Origin: Cereibacter sphaeroides
GTDB lineage: Bacteria > Pseudomonadota > Alphaproteobacteria > Rhodobacterales > Rhodobacteraceae
Reading direction: 5' to 3'
Assembly (NCBI GenBank): GCA_003243455.1
Contig: QFQS01000014.1
Span: 1-33,313 of the forward strand
DNA: 33,313 nucleotides
Shown here: one piece after another, positions 1 through 9,084 of the stretch
Numbering within the stretch: the stretch's first letter is position 1
Layout: each line of letters starts with the position of its first letter
Notes under the pieces: generated by a model
The model's input: only the letters and a program-made list of their open reading frames with translations
What the model was told of the DNA's origin: nothing
Databases searched by the model: none
Program-made: the position numbers and the translations under genes

Positions 1-223
1 CCACGAACACCAGGATCATGGCGATAACGAACGCCAGCAGACCCAGAAGTTCCGCCGCGGCGAAACCGATGAACAGGCGGCCCTGCTGGCCGTCGGCGGC
101 ACCCGGGTTACGCAGCGCGCCTTCCAGGAACGAGCTGAAGACGTTGCCCACACCCAGGGCGGCGATGCCCGCACCGATAGCGGCCAGGCCAGCACCGAGC
201 AGCTTTGCGGCTTCTGCGTCCAT
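1..223 (-). CDS. atpE: F0F1 ATP synthase subunit c (partial, 3' end cut by window edge)
   Basis: Subunit c forms the proton-carrying ring of the membrane F0 sector. The ATG is at 221-223, giving 74 visible residues (MDAEAAKLLG...), so only the last residue or so and the stop are missing compared with the usual 75-76. Seen directly: a glycine-rich first helix (GAGLAAIGAGIAALGVG), the polar loop R38-N39-P40, and a second helix with E58 in GFAAAELLG, the expected proton-binding carboxylate. It lies about 50 bp downstream of atpB in the same direction, as expected for the F0 operon. The b subunits would follow to the left, outside the window. Confidence 0.96.
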   Translation of the reverse strand, partial: MDAEAAKLLGAGLAAIGAGIAALGVGNVFSSFLEGALRNPGAADGQQGRLFIGFAAAELLGLLAFVIAMILVFV

Positions 224-276
224 GTCGTAAACTCCTTTTCTAAACCAATATAAACGTTACGGAAATTTCGAAAAAC

Positions 277-1062
277 TCAGTGCAGGTTCTCGGCATCGTT
301 CAGATAGACCGAGGTCAGCAGCGCGAACACATAGGCCTGGATCACCGCGACCAGCACTTCCAGCGCGCTGATGCCGATCATCAGGATGAAGCTGGCGCTG
401 CCCACGGTCAGGCCCAGGGCCGGGCTGGCATTGGCGCTGTTGATGACGAAACCCGCCAGCACCTTCAGCAGCACGTGGCCGGCGGTCATCGCGACGAACA
501 GTCGCAGGCCCAGGCTGAACGGACGCACCATGAAGGACACGAGTTCGATGAAGAAAAGCGGCACCACCATCAGCGCCGGGGTGCCATGCGGCACGAACAG
601 CGAGAAGAAATGCAGGCCATGCTTCCAGAAGCCGACGATCAGCACGATCGAGAAGCTCATGATCGCCAGCACGCCGGTCGCCGTGAAATGGCTGGTGAAG
701 GTGAAGGGATGAAGCCCGAACAGACCCAGCGGCAACAGGCCCAGCAGGTTCGCCAACAGGATGAACATGAAGAGCGAGAAGACATAGGGCAGATATTTCC
801 GCCCCTTGTCGCCGATATTGGCGATCAGCAGATTCTTGATGAAGCCGGTCATATATTCGACCGCCATCTGCCAGCGACCGGGAACCAGTTCGCGCTTCAT
901 GCCGCCGATCACGAAGATCCACAGCACCACGGCGGCCAGCACCATGTAGAGCGCGCTGTTGGTAAAGGCGATATTGAAGCCGCCGATCGACAGATGGTCC
1001 GTACCGAACAGAGGTTCGATAGCAAACTGGTGCATCGGATCGATTTTGCCGGATTCTGCCAC
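277..1062 (-). CDS. atpB: F0F1 ATP synthase subunit a
   Basis: Subunit a is the membrane stator channel that moves protons to and from the c ring. The 261-residue length is normal. Hydrophobic helices are visible at roughly residues 36-53, 93-115, 128-145, 160-180 and 210-255. The essential arginine is R187 in PFSLGLRLFVAM, followed by AGH. The start used here is GTG at 1060-1062, preceded by AGGGG. An in-frame ATG nine codons later (MHQFAIEP) is the alternative, but its upstream sequence looks poorer as a ribosome site. It lies between atpI and atpE in one operon. Confidence 0.96.
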   Translation of the reverse strand: MAESGKIDPMHQFAIEPLFGTDHLSIGGFNIAFTNSALYMVLAAVVLWIFVIGGMKRELVPGRWQMAVEYMTGFIKNLLIANIGDKGRKYLPYVFSLFMFILLANLLGLLPLGLFGLHPFTFTSHFTATGVLAIMSFSIVLIVGFWKHGLHFFSLFVPHGTPALMVVPLFFIELVSFMVRPFSLGLRLFVAMTAGHVLLKVLAGFVINSANASPALGLTVGSASFILMIGISALEVLVAVIQAYVFALLTSVYLNDAENLH

Positions 1063-1109
1063 GTTGACCCCTGTAACGTCTAAGTCTTCGGACTATGGCA
1101 AAAGCGTCC

Positions 1110-1433
1110 CTATTGGTCGGGACGCTTCGCCGTCGTCAATCTGATGATATTCCTGAACGCCGCCACGATCCCAAGACCGAGGAAAACGAGCAGGAGCCAT
1201 GGGGATGTGCCAATCAGCCGGTCAAGCACCCAGCCAATCAACGCACCACCGGCAAGACCACCGATCAGTTCCGCAAGAACCCTGTTGCCCAGGCGAGACC
1301 CATCGTCCGCCTGCTGCTCCCTGGCCCCCTGCCTGACCATTTCGACATGTTCGGCCCGTGCGATCCGCTCTTCCAGAGAAGCGATCCGCGCGTCCTCCCC
1401 CGCCGGGTCCTGCCCGGGTCCATCCGCCGCCAT
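1110..1433 (-). CDS. atpI: AtpI/AtpZ-family F0F1 ATP synthase assembly protein
   Basis: First gene of the F0 cluster. AtpI-family proteins are small membrane proteins thought to assist c-ring assembly or cation supply. The 107-residue product has an N-terminal acidic/helical stretch (EDARIASLEERIARAE) and then two hydrophobic segments (AELIGGLAGGALIGWVL and PWLLLVFLGLGIVAAF), the family layout. The ATG at 1431-1433 is chosen because GGAGG lies six bases upstream; the open frame extends nine codons further to 1460 without a better site. Only 47 bp separate it from atpB. Confidence 0.88.
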   Translation of the reverse strand: MAADGPGQDPAGEDARIASLEERIARAEHVEMVRQGAREQQADDGSRLGNRVLAELIGGLAGGALIGWVLDRLIGTSPWLLLVFLGLGIVAAFRNIIRLTTAKRPDQ

Positions 1434-1605
1434 GCTCGTCCTCCAACCGGATGCTGTCATCCGGTGGATTGCGGCATGGCGCTTGCGGCTGCACCCGTCA
1501 AGGCGCGGCCCGTTTAGAAAGGCGATTGCGGATAGTCAACCTTGGTTCGGGCGCAGAATAGCCACCCCGGACGAAGGAATGAGAAAAGTCCGCCAGCGGC
1601 CTATT

Positions 1606-2007
1606 TCATCCGGCCGTCGCGCAATAGGGTGGCAGGTCTACGGGCGCTGCCCCCTTGGTCTGCCACGCACCGGCGCCGATACGATAGACCTGCCCCGGCT
1701 TCACCCGACTGCTCAGCGTCTGGCACCCGGTGGCGGCGGCCACATCCTGCACCGTCACGCCGCGTTGCCCGGCCAGTTGCGTATAGGCGGCGCGGCGCTT
1801 GATGTTGATCGATTCGACCTCGGAGCGGACATCGGCGCCGACCGATCCGGCAATGCCCAGATAGCCGTCCGCCTGCTCGCCCACCGTGCCGGCGGCCATG
1901 GCGGCGGCGACCGCGCCGGTTTGCGCGCGCGCGGGCGCGGTCAGGGCAAGGCCGGTCGCCAATGCGACCGCGGCACCGGCGGCGATCATCAGCAATTTGC
2001 GTGTCAT
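1606..2007 (-). CDS. ydbL: YdbL-family (DUF1318) periplasmic protein
   Basis: 133 residues with a clear signal peptide (MTRKLLMIAAGAAVALATGLALTAPARA, cleavage probably after ARA). The mature part shows the DUF1318 pattern: GTVGEQADGYLGIAG, then NIKRRAAYTQLA and a C-terminal VYRIGAGAWQTK. In enterobacteria YdbL works with the YdbH-YnbE bridge and is proposed to act as a periplasmic chaperone for YnbE; that role is carried over here by family and context. Its ATG overlaps the ynbE stop by four bases (ATGA), so the three genes are translationally coupled. Confidence 0.9.
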   Translation of the reverse strand: MTRKLLMIAAGAAVALATGLALTAPARAQTGAVAAAMAAGTVGEQADGYLGIAGSVGADVRSEVESINIKRRAAYTQLAGQRGVTVQDVAAATGCQTLSSRVKPGQVYRIGAGAWQTKGAAPVDLPPYCATAG

Positions 2008-2192
2008 TGTGGGAACAACTCCGGGTTATTCTGGATCAGGTCCTTGGCGTCCCGTTGCAGGCGCACGACCACTTCCTGTTGAACCTTGACATTCAGGTTG
2101 ATTTCTATGGGCTTGTCGGGCGCCTTCACCTGAATGCAGCCCCCCAGTGCCGTGCCGGCCAGACCGGCGATGATGATGCTTCCTGTCTTCAT
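2004..2192 (-). CDS. ynbE: YnbE-family outer-membrane lipoprotein
   Basis: 62-residue lipoprotein. The signal sequence ends in a lipobox (ALGGC, C19), followed by IQVKAPDKPIEINLNVKVQQEVVVRL. In E. coli YnbE polymerises by beta-strand stacking on the periplasmic end of YdbH to complete the inter-membrane lipid bridge. The ATG at 2190-2192 overlaps the ydbH TGA by four bases, and the ynbE TGA overlaps the ydbL ATG by four, so this start is well supported. The open frame continues far upstream inside ydbH, but that part is only shadow. Confidence 0.9.
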   Translation of the reverse strand: MKTGSIIIAGLAGTALGGCIQVKAPDKPIEINLNVKVQQEVVVRLQRDAKDLIQNNPELFPQ

Positions 2193-5100
2193 GGTTGCCC
2201 CTTGTTTGGCATCTTGTCGCTTTCCGCAGGCTGAACCGCAAGCCCCTGTTGCGCATCCGTGCGCATCTTGTCCTGCATCTCGTCGCCGATGCTGTTCTGG
2301 ATCAGTTGCGACGGGTCGACAAAGGACTGGGCCGTGCCCATCAATCCGCGGAAGGGCGCGGCGATGCGGACGTTGAAGATGAAGGGCAGGCCGGTGAAGT
2401 TGCGCGCCAGCCCAGCGGGCGCCCCGCCCAGCCGGTCGCGATTGACGCCGTTGAACACGACATTCGTCACCATTTCGCCGTCCAGCGCGCCATCCATCAA
2501 AATTGTCAGACATTTATATTGCAGATTCTTGAGCGCGTCGAAGGCCATGCGCCCCATCGCGCCCAATTGCTCGTTCGACACCGGGCCGACATAGGACAAG
2601 GTGCCCGACTGGCGTGTGGGGTCGCAAGGAATGGTGGGCAGCACCCCTTCGGGCATCATCAGCGCATCCATGCCCTGCTGCCGCGCCACCAGCACGCCGC
2701 CGGCCACACGCCCACCCTTCGCATTGAAGATCAGCGGCATGATGCCGTCGAACGTGCCCGTGGCCGACACATTTTTGAGGTCCATCGCCTGAATGAAGGC
2801 CCCGGCATCCAGCCCCAGCACGCGGAAGGTCAGATAGCGGTCGACATCGGCGCTGAAGTCCATGGTGGTGGGCAACAGCACCAGTTGCCCGCCGGAAAAG
2901 GGCCACCCCCCCCCTTCCACCTTCACCTTCTGCCCCGCCTCCAGCCGATAGCGGACCAGCCCGTCATGCACCTCCACGCCGGGATTGACCGACTTGATGC
3001 GCACTTCCTGCCCCGGCGCGCTGACCAGTCCGATCAGGTCGGTGAAGCGGATTTCACCCGAAAGCCCCTCGACCGGACCGAAGGCAGCGGCCAGATTCGC
3101 ATTGTCGGTGCGGAATGTGCCGGTGGAGGTCACCGCCTGCCCGTTCCAGTCGATTCGCCCCTTCCCCATGACCTTCCCCGCCACATTGGCGACGACGCCG
3201 GTGGTCAGAGGCGTCAGGTCGTCGGGCTGGAGCGCGGCACCGAACTGGATGCCCGGCACGTCAAGGTCGGCATGGCCCCGGCCGCTGCCCAGATCATGCG
3301 CGATGTCGGCGCGCGCCACGGCCGTGCCCCCCCGCGGGCTGGTGAGCGTGCCGGTCGCCGCGATCCGCCCGTCCTTCATCGTCAGCGCGAAATCAGGCAC
3401 GGCCAGCGGGTTGAAGCGGACCGGCTCCTGCGAATCCCGCACGCTCACGGCCGCGCGCAGGCTGAGCACGCCGCCCACAAAGCGCCAATCGCCCCTGCCC
3501 TGCTCCATGATCAGCGGCACCGTGCCGATCCGGCCGCCCGCCCCGTTCAGCGTGCCGCCAAATCCGTTCCCATCCATCGCCCCGTCCAGCGCGGCGGCGC
3601 TCAGGCGGACAGGCGCATCCTGCGGCCCCACGGCCATGTCGGCATTGGCCAGCGAAAAACCGGTCCGTCCCAGCACGAAGCGCGCATGATCGGCGGTCAG
3701 GCGCAGCGGGCTTTCGCCGCTGCGGCCCGCCAGCGCCAGATCGCGAATATCCGCCCCGCCGCGCAGGCCGCCTTGCCCCGCCGCGATCATCGCCCCGTCG
3801 ACAGGGCATAGCGTCTGGCGGGTCTGCCCCACCGAAAAGGCGCCATAACGCGCCTCCAGCAGCGACAGCGGCACGCAGCGGCGATTGACGGCAATCGCCC
3901 CTCCCCCCGAAAGCGCGCCCTCCACCGGCAGGGAAAGCCCCCGGACATGCCCGCCCGGCAGCGGGCCATCGAGTCGCAGTGCGGTGGAAAAGCGGGTCGA
4001 TCCGTCGGCCCCGGCGGTAAAGCGCACCGGCTCCAGCGCCAGGCGCGCGTCACCGGCCGCATAGGGATCGACGAATAATTGCCCGCCAAATCCTCCGCCG
4101 CGTCGCCGCGCCAGACGCAACGCCGCTTCGGGCAGGCCGCCGCCCCGGCTTGTCAACGCGCCGTCCAGCGCCCAGTTCACCCCCGCGCCGCGCGGCCCCG
4201 GCCAGGCCAGCGTGACGCGGCTGTCGTCGGCCAGCCCCAGTTGCGCGCCGCTGCGCGATGTGAGGCGGCTGCCGGTCAGGACCAGGCTGCCCCCGCCATC
4301 CCTTTGGGCCAGGGCAAACTGGCTGTGGACCGCATTATCCTCGCCCGCCCGGCGCAGTGCCTCGGCCAGCCGGGCACCCAGCGGGCCGACCGGCGTGTCG
4401 CGCACCGAATCACGCAGCCGTGCCAGCATGGCCGCATCGTCGGCGCGCAGATGCCTGCCCGCCAGTTGCCCGTTCAGCGTCGTCGCGCCGGGGCGGAATG
4501 ACCAGTCACCCTCCAGCGACATATGTTCCATCTGCGCACCCGCGCCTGACAGCGCCCGGGCCGCCAGCCGTGCACGCCCGCCCGAACCCGCCGCGGAGCC
4601 ATCGAAATCGACCCGGCCCTCCGGCGCCGCCAGCACCAGCCCGCCCGACCGCACACCCTGCCCCGACAGGTCGGCATGGCCGGTCCAGCGGTCCATCGCC
4701 TGCCCCAGCGTCAGGTCGACGATCATCGCGGGCTTCGCCACCGCCATGGCACCGTCCTGACAGGCCAGCGCGTCGGCGCGCACCGGCCCGTTGAGGCTGA
4801 TCCGGCCCTGCCGGGTGGCCATGCCGATCTGCGCCGTGCCGCCGGTCAGGCCGCATCCGGCCATTCTCGCCTGCGGCATGGCCGCCGCGATCTGGCCGCG
4901 AAAACCGGAATTGAGGTTGCCCGCCCCGTCCAGTTGCATCCCCAGCCCGCCGGCATCGGTCGACAGGCTCAGCCGCGCATCCTTCAGGCTCAGCAAAATG
5001 TCGGGCAGGCTGAACGGCGTCTTCCCGTCCGGGTCGCGCAGCTTGTCCAGTTCCCCCAGCTTCAGCAGGCCGTCGCGCCACGAACCGCGCAGGCGCACTC

Positions 5101-5419
5101 CGCTCGCACGGATGCCTGCGACCTGCGGGGTCAGCCCGGCAAAGGCTATGTCCACCTCCACCCATCGCGCGGTCAGGTCAGGGCGGGCCGGGTCGCCCAG
5201 CACCACATTCTCAATCTTCTGCGTGCGCAGGCCGATGTCGACCAGATCATAATTGGCCTGTATCCCGCGCCGGTTGAGTTCGCGGCTGATGAAATTTTCG
5301 GCGATGGGCGCGCGCTGGGTCCACAGGCCGGCCATGACCAGCGCCGTGGTCCCCGCACCCACGCCCAGCCAGCGCAACCATGCCGGGCGCCCCCGCAACG
5401 CGCCGTCCTCTTCTTCCAT
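2189..5419 (-). CDS. ydbH: YdbH-family AsmA-like inter-membrane phospholipid transport protein
   Basis: 1076 residues from the ATG at 5417-5419 (MEEEDGALRG). The open frame runs 51 codons further up, but that extension is Cys/His/Arg-rich and unlike the family. One N-terminal membrane helix (about residues 17-36, LGVGAGTTALVMAGLW) anchors it in the inner membrane. The rest is a long beta-rich periplasmic body with repeated short G-x-[LV] strands, typical of AsmA/TamB/YdbH proteins (repeating beta-groove lipid bridges). The conserved C-terminal part includes GTFDGIMPLIFNAKGGRVAGG. Family: one of the YhdP/TamB/YdbH paralogues that move phospholipids to the outer membrane. It is first in the operon with ynbE and ydbL. 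Confidence 0.9.
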   Translation of the reverse strand: MEEEDGALRGRPAWLRWLGVGAGTTALVMAGLWTQRAPIAENFISRELNRRGIQANYDLVDIGLRTQKIENVVLGDPARPDLTARWVEVDIAFAGLTPQVAGIRASGVRLRGSWRDGLLKLGELDKLRDPDGKTPFSLPDILLSLKDARLSLSTDAGGLGMQLDGAGNLNSGFRGQIAAAMPQARMAGCGLTGGTAQIGMATRQGRISLNGPVRADALACQDGAMAVAKPAMIVDLTLGQAMDRWTGHADLSGQGVRSGGLVLAAPEGRVDFDGSAAGSGGRARLAARALSGAGAQMEHMSLEGDWSFRPGATTLNGQLAGRHLRADDAAMLARLRDSVRDTPVGPLGARLAEALRRAGEDNAVHSQFALAQRDGGGSLVLTGSRLTSRSGAQLGLADDSRVTLAWPGPRGAGVNWALDGALTSRGGGLPEAALRLARRRGGGFGGQLFVDPYAAGDARLALEPVRFTAGADGSTRFSTALRLDGPLPGGHVRGLSLPVEGALSGGGAIAVNRRCVPLSLLEARYGAFSVGQTRQTLCPVDGAMIAAGQGGLRGGADIRDLALAGRSGESPLRLTADHARFVLGRTGFSLANADMAVGPQDAPVRLSAAALDGAMDGNGFGGTLNGAGGRIGTVPLIMEQGRGDWRFVGGVLSLRAAVSVRDSQEPVRFNPLAVPDFALTMKDGRIAATGTLTSPRGGTAVARADIAHDLGSGRGHADLDVPGIQFGAALQPDDLTPLTTGVVANVAGKVMGKGRIDWNGQAVTSTGTFRTDNANLAAAFGPVEGLSGEIRFTDLIGLVSAPGQEVRIKSVNPGVEVHDGLVRYRLEAGQKVKVEGGGWPFSGGQLVLLPTTMDFSADVDRYLTFRVLGLDAGAFIQAMDLKNVSATGTFDGIMPLIFNAKGGRVAGGVLVARQQGMDALMMPEGVLPTIPCDPTRQSGTLSYVGPVSNEQLGAMGRMAFDALKNLQYKCLTILMDGALDGEMVTNVVFNGVNRDRLGGAPAGLARNFTGLPFIFNVRIAAPFRGLMGTAQSFVDPSQLIQNSIGDEMQDKMRTDAQQGLAVQPAESDKMPNKGQP

Positions 5420-5653
5420 GCCTATCGCCAACCCCGGCTTAGAGCATCGGCGGAACGGCGGGCATGGCCGACGATTCGCGCGATGCAGACAAAAAACATT
5501 CTGGTGACATGATCCATCGCAATCAAACCGGCCATGTCCCCGTGCAACGCCTACCGGCCATAACGGGTCCATAACGTCCGGCAGCCGTTAAATATCCTTG
5601 CCCCCCGATTCCGCAACTTATAGCCTTGGTCTACGGCAGCAGGGGGTGCGAAT

Positions 5654-6349
5654 TTGGCCGAACAGGATGCAAGGGCCGCTCATGACGGCGCGGGCCATCG
5701 TGCCCGGTTACGCGCAAAACTGGCGGAAAGCGGCGGCGATGCGCTGCATGACCATGAACTGATCGAATATCTGCTGGCGTTGGCCATCCCCCGGCGCGAC
5801 ACAAAGCCGCTGGCCAAGGCCTTGTTGCGGGAATTTGGCGGCATAGGCGGCCTGATGGCGGCCGACTGGCAATCCATCGCCCGCGTGCCCGGCATGGGCG
5901 ATACCAGCATCGCGGCCATCAAGATCGTACAGGCGACGGCGCTCAGGATGCTGCGCAATGAAGTGGCCGCGCGGCCGGTGCTGGGCAGCTGGCAGACGCT
6001 GCTCGATTATCTGCGCGCCGACATGGCGCATCTGGGCATAGAAAGGGTCCGCGTCCTGCACCTGAACGCCCGCAACATGCTGATCCGCGACGATCATATG
6101 AGCGACGGGTCGATAGATCAGGCCGCCATCTACACGCGCGAGGTGATCCGGCGGGCGATGGAACTGGGCTCCGCGGCCCTGATCCTGGTCCACAATCACC
6201 CCTCCGGCGACCCTTCGCCCAGCCGGCAGGACATAGAAATCACCCGTCAGATCGTCGAAGCGGGCAAGCGACTGGGCATCGCCGTGCATGATCATGTCAT
6301 CATCGGCGCCAACGGCCATAGCAGCCTGCGGGCGCAGGGGCTGCTATAG
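5654..6349 (+). CDS. radC: RadC-family JAB domain protein
   Basis: 231 residues. N-terminal helix-hairpin-helix-like part (about residues 30-100, with IARVPGMGDTSIAAIK) and a C-terminal JAB/MPN domain. The metal-binding motif is intact: H180-x-H182-P ... S190-x2-D193 in HNHPSGDPSPSRQD. The start appears to be TTG at 5654-5656 with AGGGGG a few bases upstream; no closer ATG keeps the conserved N-terminus. The old radiation-repair role of RadC was withdrawn for E. coli, so the cellular function of this family is uncertain. It is divergent from ydbH and monocistronic here. Confidence 0.93.
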   Translation: MAEQDARAAHDGAGHRARLRAKLAESGGDALHDHELIEYLLALAIPRRDTKPLAKALLREFGGIGGLMAADWQSIARVPGMGDTSIAAIKIVQATALRMLRNEVAARPVLGSWQTLLDYLRADMAHLGIERVRVLHLNARNMLIRDDHMSDGSIDQAAIYTREVIRRAMELGSAALILVHNHPSGDPSPSRQDIEITRQIVEAGKRLGIAVHDHVIIGANGHSSLRAQGLL

Positions 6350-6623
6350 GCCCGCCCTCGCCGCCTCCGGTCAAGACGGCCCAACCGGGCGGGTGCCATC
6401 CTTGTCCTACCGGCCGCGCCCCTGCTATCCTGCCTTGGATCGGCAACCGTGGCTTTCCGATAGGATCGCCGCCGGGCAACAATATGTCGGAATCGGCGGG
6501 AAATATGCGAAGTTAAGCGCTAGCGCCCCTAAAGTTCCTTCCCCCCGGCGACCGTCCGTCAGGCGATGATTGAAGACTGCCTCGCGCTCTGCGATAGGCG
6601 TTGGTTCAATCCTGGGGGGATCA

Positions 6624-9041
6624 ATGGCCAATATCGGCGGCACCAACGCAAATGACCTGCTGGTCGGCACGAATGGCGATGATGTGATTCGCGGCGAGGG
6701 TGGCGACGACAGCCTGACCGGGGGCATGGGCGACGACCGCCTTGTCGGCGGCATGGGCAATGACAGGCTGGACGGCGAACTGGGCAACGACAAGCTGTTC
6801 GGCGGCGATGGACAGGACCAGTTGACCGACCTGTCTGGCGGCAACGACCAGTTGTTCGGCGATGCCGGCAATGACAGCCTCTATGTCAGCCGCTACACCA
6901 CCCCTGTCGCCACCACGCTCCTGCTCGATGGCGGCGCAGGCGACGATGTGATCAGCTATTATGACGCGGCCGACCTGCATCGGGTGACGCTGCGCGGTGG
7001 CGAGGGCCGCGACGAGATGTCGGTCATCGCACTGTCGCGCGTCACGATAGACGCGGGCAGCGGCGACGACAGCCTCTATGTCTATGTCGGCGGCAATAGC
7101 AAGACGGTGACTCTGGGCAGCGGCGCGGACCGGCTGACGCTCGATCATGGCGGCGGCCAGGCGGTCCGGATCACCGATTTCAACCTGGCCGAGGATCATA
7201 TCGACCTCAACAGAATCGCGGCCCAGCTCAGCGGATGGGACCAGCGGACCAATCCCTTCGCCACCGGCCATCTGCGCCTCATTCAGGTCGGCGGCGACGC
7301 GCTGCTTCAGATTGACGTTGACGGCGGCGGCAATGGCTGGAGCGACCTTGCCCTGTTCCAGTCGACCCTGGTGAGCGGCTTTACAGAGACCCAGTTCGGT
7401 TTTCATCCCGATGGCAGGCCCGTCGCCGGCCTCTCCATCGCCGGCACCCAGGACGGCGATACCCTTCAAGGCACCAATGGCGATGATGTCCTTCGCGGGC
7501 TGGGCGGCGCCGACATCCTCTATGGTGGCATAGGCGACGACCGGCTGGTGGGCGGGGACGGTTTCGACACGCTCGATGGCGGCCTTGGCAGCGACAAGCT
7601 GTTCGGCGGCAACTTTGCCGACCGGCTGATCGACCAGGCCGGCGGCAACGACCAGTTGTTCGGCGAGGATGGCGACGACAGCCTCTATGTCAGCCGTTTT
7701 TCCCCTTCCCTGGCCAACAGCCTGTTGCTGGATGGGGGCAGCGGCAATGATTCCATCATCTATAATGACATATTCAGCCAGCATCGCGTCACCATCCGGG
7801 GCGGCGAGGGCAATGACGACATCAGCGTTTCCGGCCTGTCGCGCGTCTCCATCGACGCAGGCAGCGGCGATGACCATCTGCTGCTGTCCATTACCGGCAA
7901 TGCCAAGACGGTGACGCTGGGCGACGGGGCGGACATCGTCGCCTTCACCGGCAGCGGCGGCGCGGCGGCTCAGATCACCGATTTCAGCCTGGCGCAGGAC
8001 AAGGTCGACCTGACCCCGCTGCTTGGCCAATTGCTGAATTGGGACCAGAGCAGCAACCCCTTCTCCACCGGCCATCTCCGCCTGATCAACCAGGGCACCG
8101 GCGCGATGCTTCAGGTCGACATCTACGGCGGCGGCAGCGCCTGGCAGGATGTGGCGCTGTTTCAGGGCAGGCAGGCGAGCGGGTTTACCGACCAGCAAAT
8201 GGGCTATTACCCGGACGGTCGACCGGTCCCGGGCCTGACGATTGCGGGCACCGCGGGCAACGACATGCTGCAAGGCACGGTGGGCAATGATGCGCTGCGC
8301 GGACTGGGCGGCGACGACACTCTGCTGGGCGGCGCAGGCGATGACCGGCTGGTGGGCGGCGATGGTTTCGACACGCTCGATGGCGGCCTTGGCAGCGACA
8401 AGCTGTTCGGCGGTGACGGACAGGACGATCTGCGCGACAGCCTGGGCGGCAACGATCAACTGTTCGGCGAAGACGGCAACGACCGGATCAGCGCGATCCG
8501 CTATTCGGTGCCCGCCAGCACCATCGTGCTGGACGGGGGAGCAGGCGATGACGCGATCAGCTATAGCGACGCTTCTGACCAGCATCGCGTCACCATCCGG
8601 GGCGGCCTTGGCAATGACGATATTGAGGTAGTGGCCGCCTCCCGCGTTGCTGTCGACGGGGGCGCCGGCGACGATCGGGTGACGCTCCAGCTCATGGGGC
8701 TCGAAAAGACCGTGACGCTGGGCGGCGGCGCCGACAGCCTGACCCTGGCCTATTACGGGTCGGGTTCGGTCCGCGTCACCGATTTCGACGTCGCACAGGA
8801 CCGGCTCGACCTGACGGGGCTATTGGCGCAGTTGCAGAACTGGGATCAGGAAAGCGATCCCTTTACCACCGGCCATCTGCAATTTCTTCAGTCGGGCTAT
8901 GACACATTGCTGCAAATAGACCTGAACGGCGGCGGCGATCTTTGGCAGACGATGGCGCTCTTCCAGAATCTTCAGGCGTCCACCCTGCCGCAGGACCTAT
9001 TCGGCCCCGTGTCGACGGCTGATGTCCCGCTGATCGGCTAG
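6624..9041 (+). CDS. RTX-type calcium-binding repeat protein, three tandem modules
   Basis: 805 residues from the ATG at 6624-6626 (MANIGGTNAND), preceded by GGGGGGA. An in-frame TTG at 6570 is less likely. It is rich in RTX nonapeptides of the GGxGxDxLx type, such as GGDGQDQLTD. Three modules of 268 codons repeat with an exact 804-bp period. Each module has an RTX block (GT..NDxLxGTxGND...DRLVGG...DKLFGG), a second GGNDQLFGxxGND block, GGxGNDxI stretches, and a TDFxxAxDxxDL segment followed by WDQ..NPF.TGHL. RTX proteins are usually secreted by type I systems through an uncleaved C-terminal signal; no signal peptide is seen and no exporter genes are nearby. No catalytic domain is recognised, so it may be a surface, adhesion or matrix protein. 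Confidence 0.9.
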   Translation: MANIGGTNANDLLVGTNGDDVIRGEGGDDSLTGGMGDDRLVGGMGNDRLDGELGNDKLFGGDGQDQLTDLSGGNDQLFGDAGNDSLYVSRYTTPVATTLLLDGGAGDDVISYYDAADLHRVTLRGGEGRDEMSVIALSRVTIDAGSGDDSLYVYVGGNSKTVTLGSGADRLTLDHGGGQAVRITDFNLAEDHIDLNRIAAQLSGWDQRTNPFATGHLRLIQVGGDALLQIDVDGGGNGWSDLALFQSTLVSGFTETQFGFHPDGRPVAGLSIAGTQDGDTLQGTNGDDVLRGLGGADILYGGIGDDRLVGGDGFDTLDGGLGSDKLFGGNFADRLIDQAGGNDQLFGEDGDDSLYVSRFSPSLANSLLLDGGSGNDSIIYNDIFSQHRVTIRGGEGNDDISVSGLSRVSIDAGSGDDHLLLSITGNAKTVTLGDGADIVAFTGSGGAAAQITDFSLAQDKVDLTPLLGQLLNWDQSSNPFSTGHLRLINQGTGAMLQVDIYGGGSAWQDVALFQGRQASGFTDQQMGYYPDGRPVPGLTIAGTAGNDMLQGTVGNDALRGLGGDDTLLGGAGDDRLVGGDGFDTLDGGLGSDKLFGGDGQDDLRDSLGGNDQLFGEDGNDRISAIRYSVPASTIVLDGGAGDDAISYSDASDQHRVTIRGGLGNDDIEVVAASRVAVDGGAGDDRVTLQLMGLEKTVTLGGGADSLTLAYYGSGSVRVTDFDVAQDRLDLTGLLAQLQNWDQESDPFTTGHLQFLQSGYDTLLQIDLNGGGDLWQTMALFQNLQASTLPQDLFGPVSTADVPLIG

Positions 9042-9065
9042 GGGCGAGCCTTTCGGCCCGCCCTT
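9042..9065. terminator. Possible bidirectional terminator between convergent genes
   Basis: GGGCG-A-GCC, loop TTTC, GGC-C-CGCCC, then TT. It is an eight-pair hairpin with one A:C mismatch directly after the RTX gene stop and before the end of the convergent helicase gene. There is no long T-run, so termination is only suggested. Confidence 0.4.
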
Positions 9066-9084
9066 CCCGCCGGGTTCGGGGCTG

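Noticed and set aside
2195..3811. 538-codon plus-strand frame opposite ydbH
   Set aside because: His/Arg/Gln-rich shadow of a well-supported gene; no family features.
6621..8585. 654-codon open frame on the minus strand, opposite the RTX gene
   Set aside because: It is the antisense of repetitive GC-rich RTX codons; composition is odd (VVAAQ/AEQLV repeats mirroring the modules) and it has no ribosome site.
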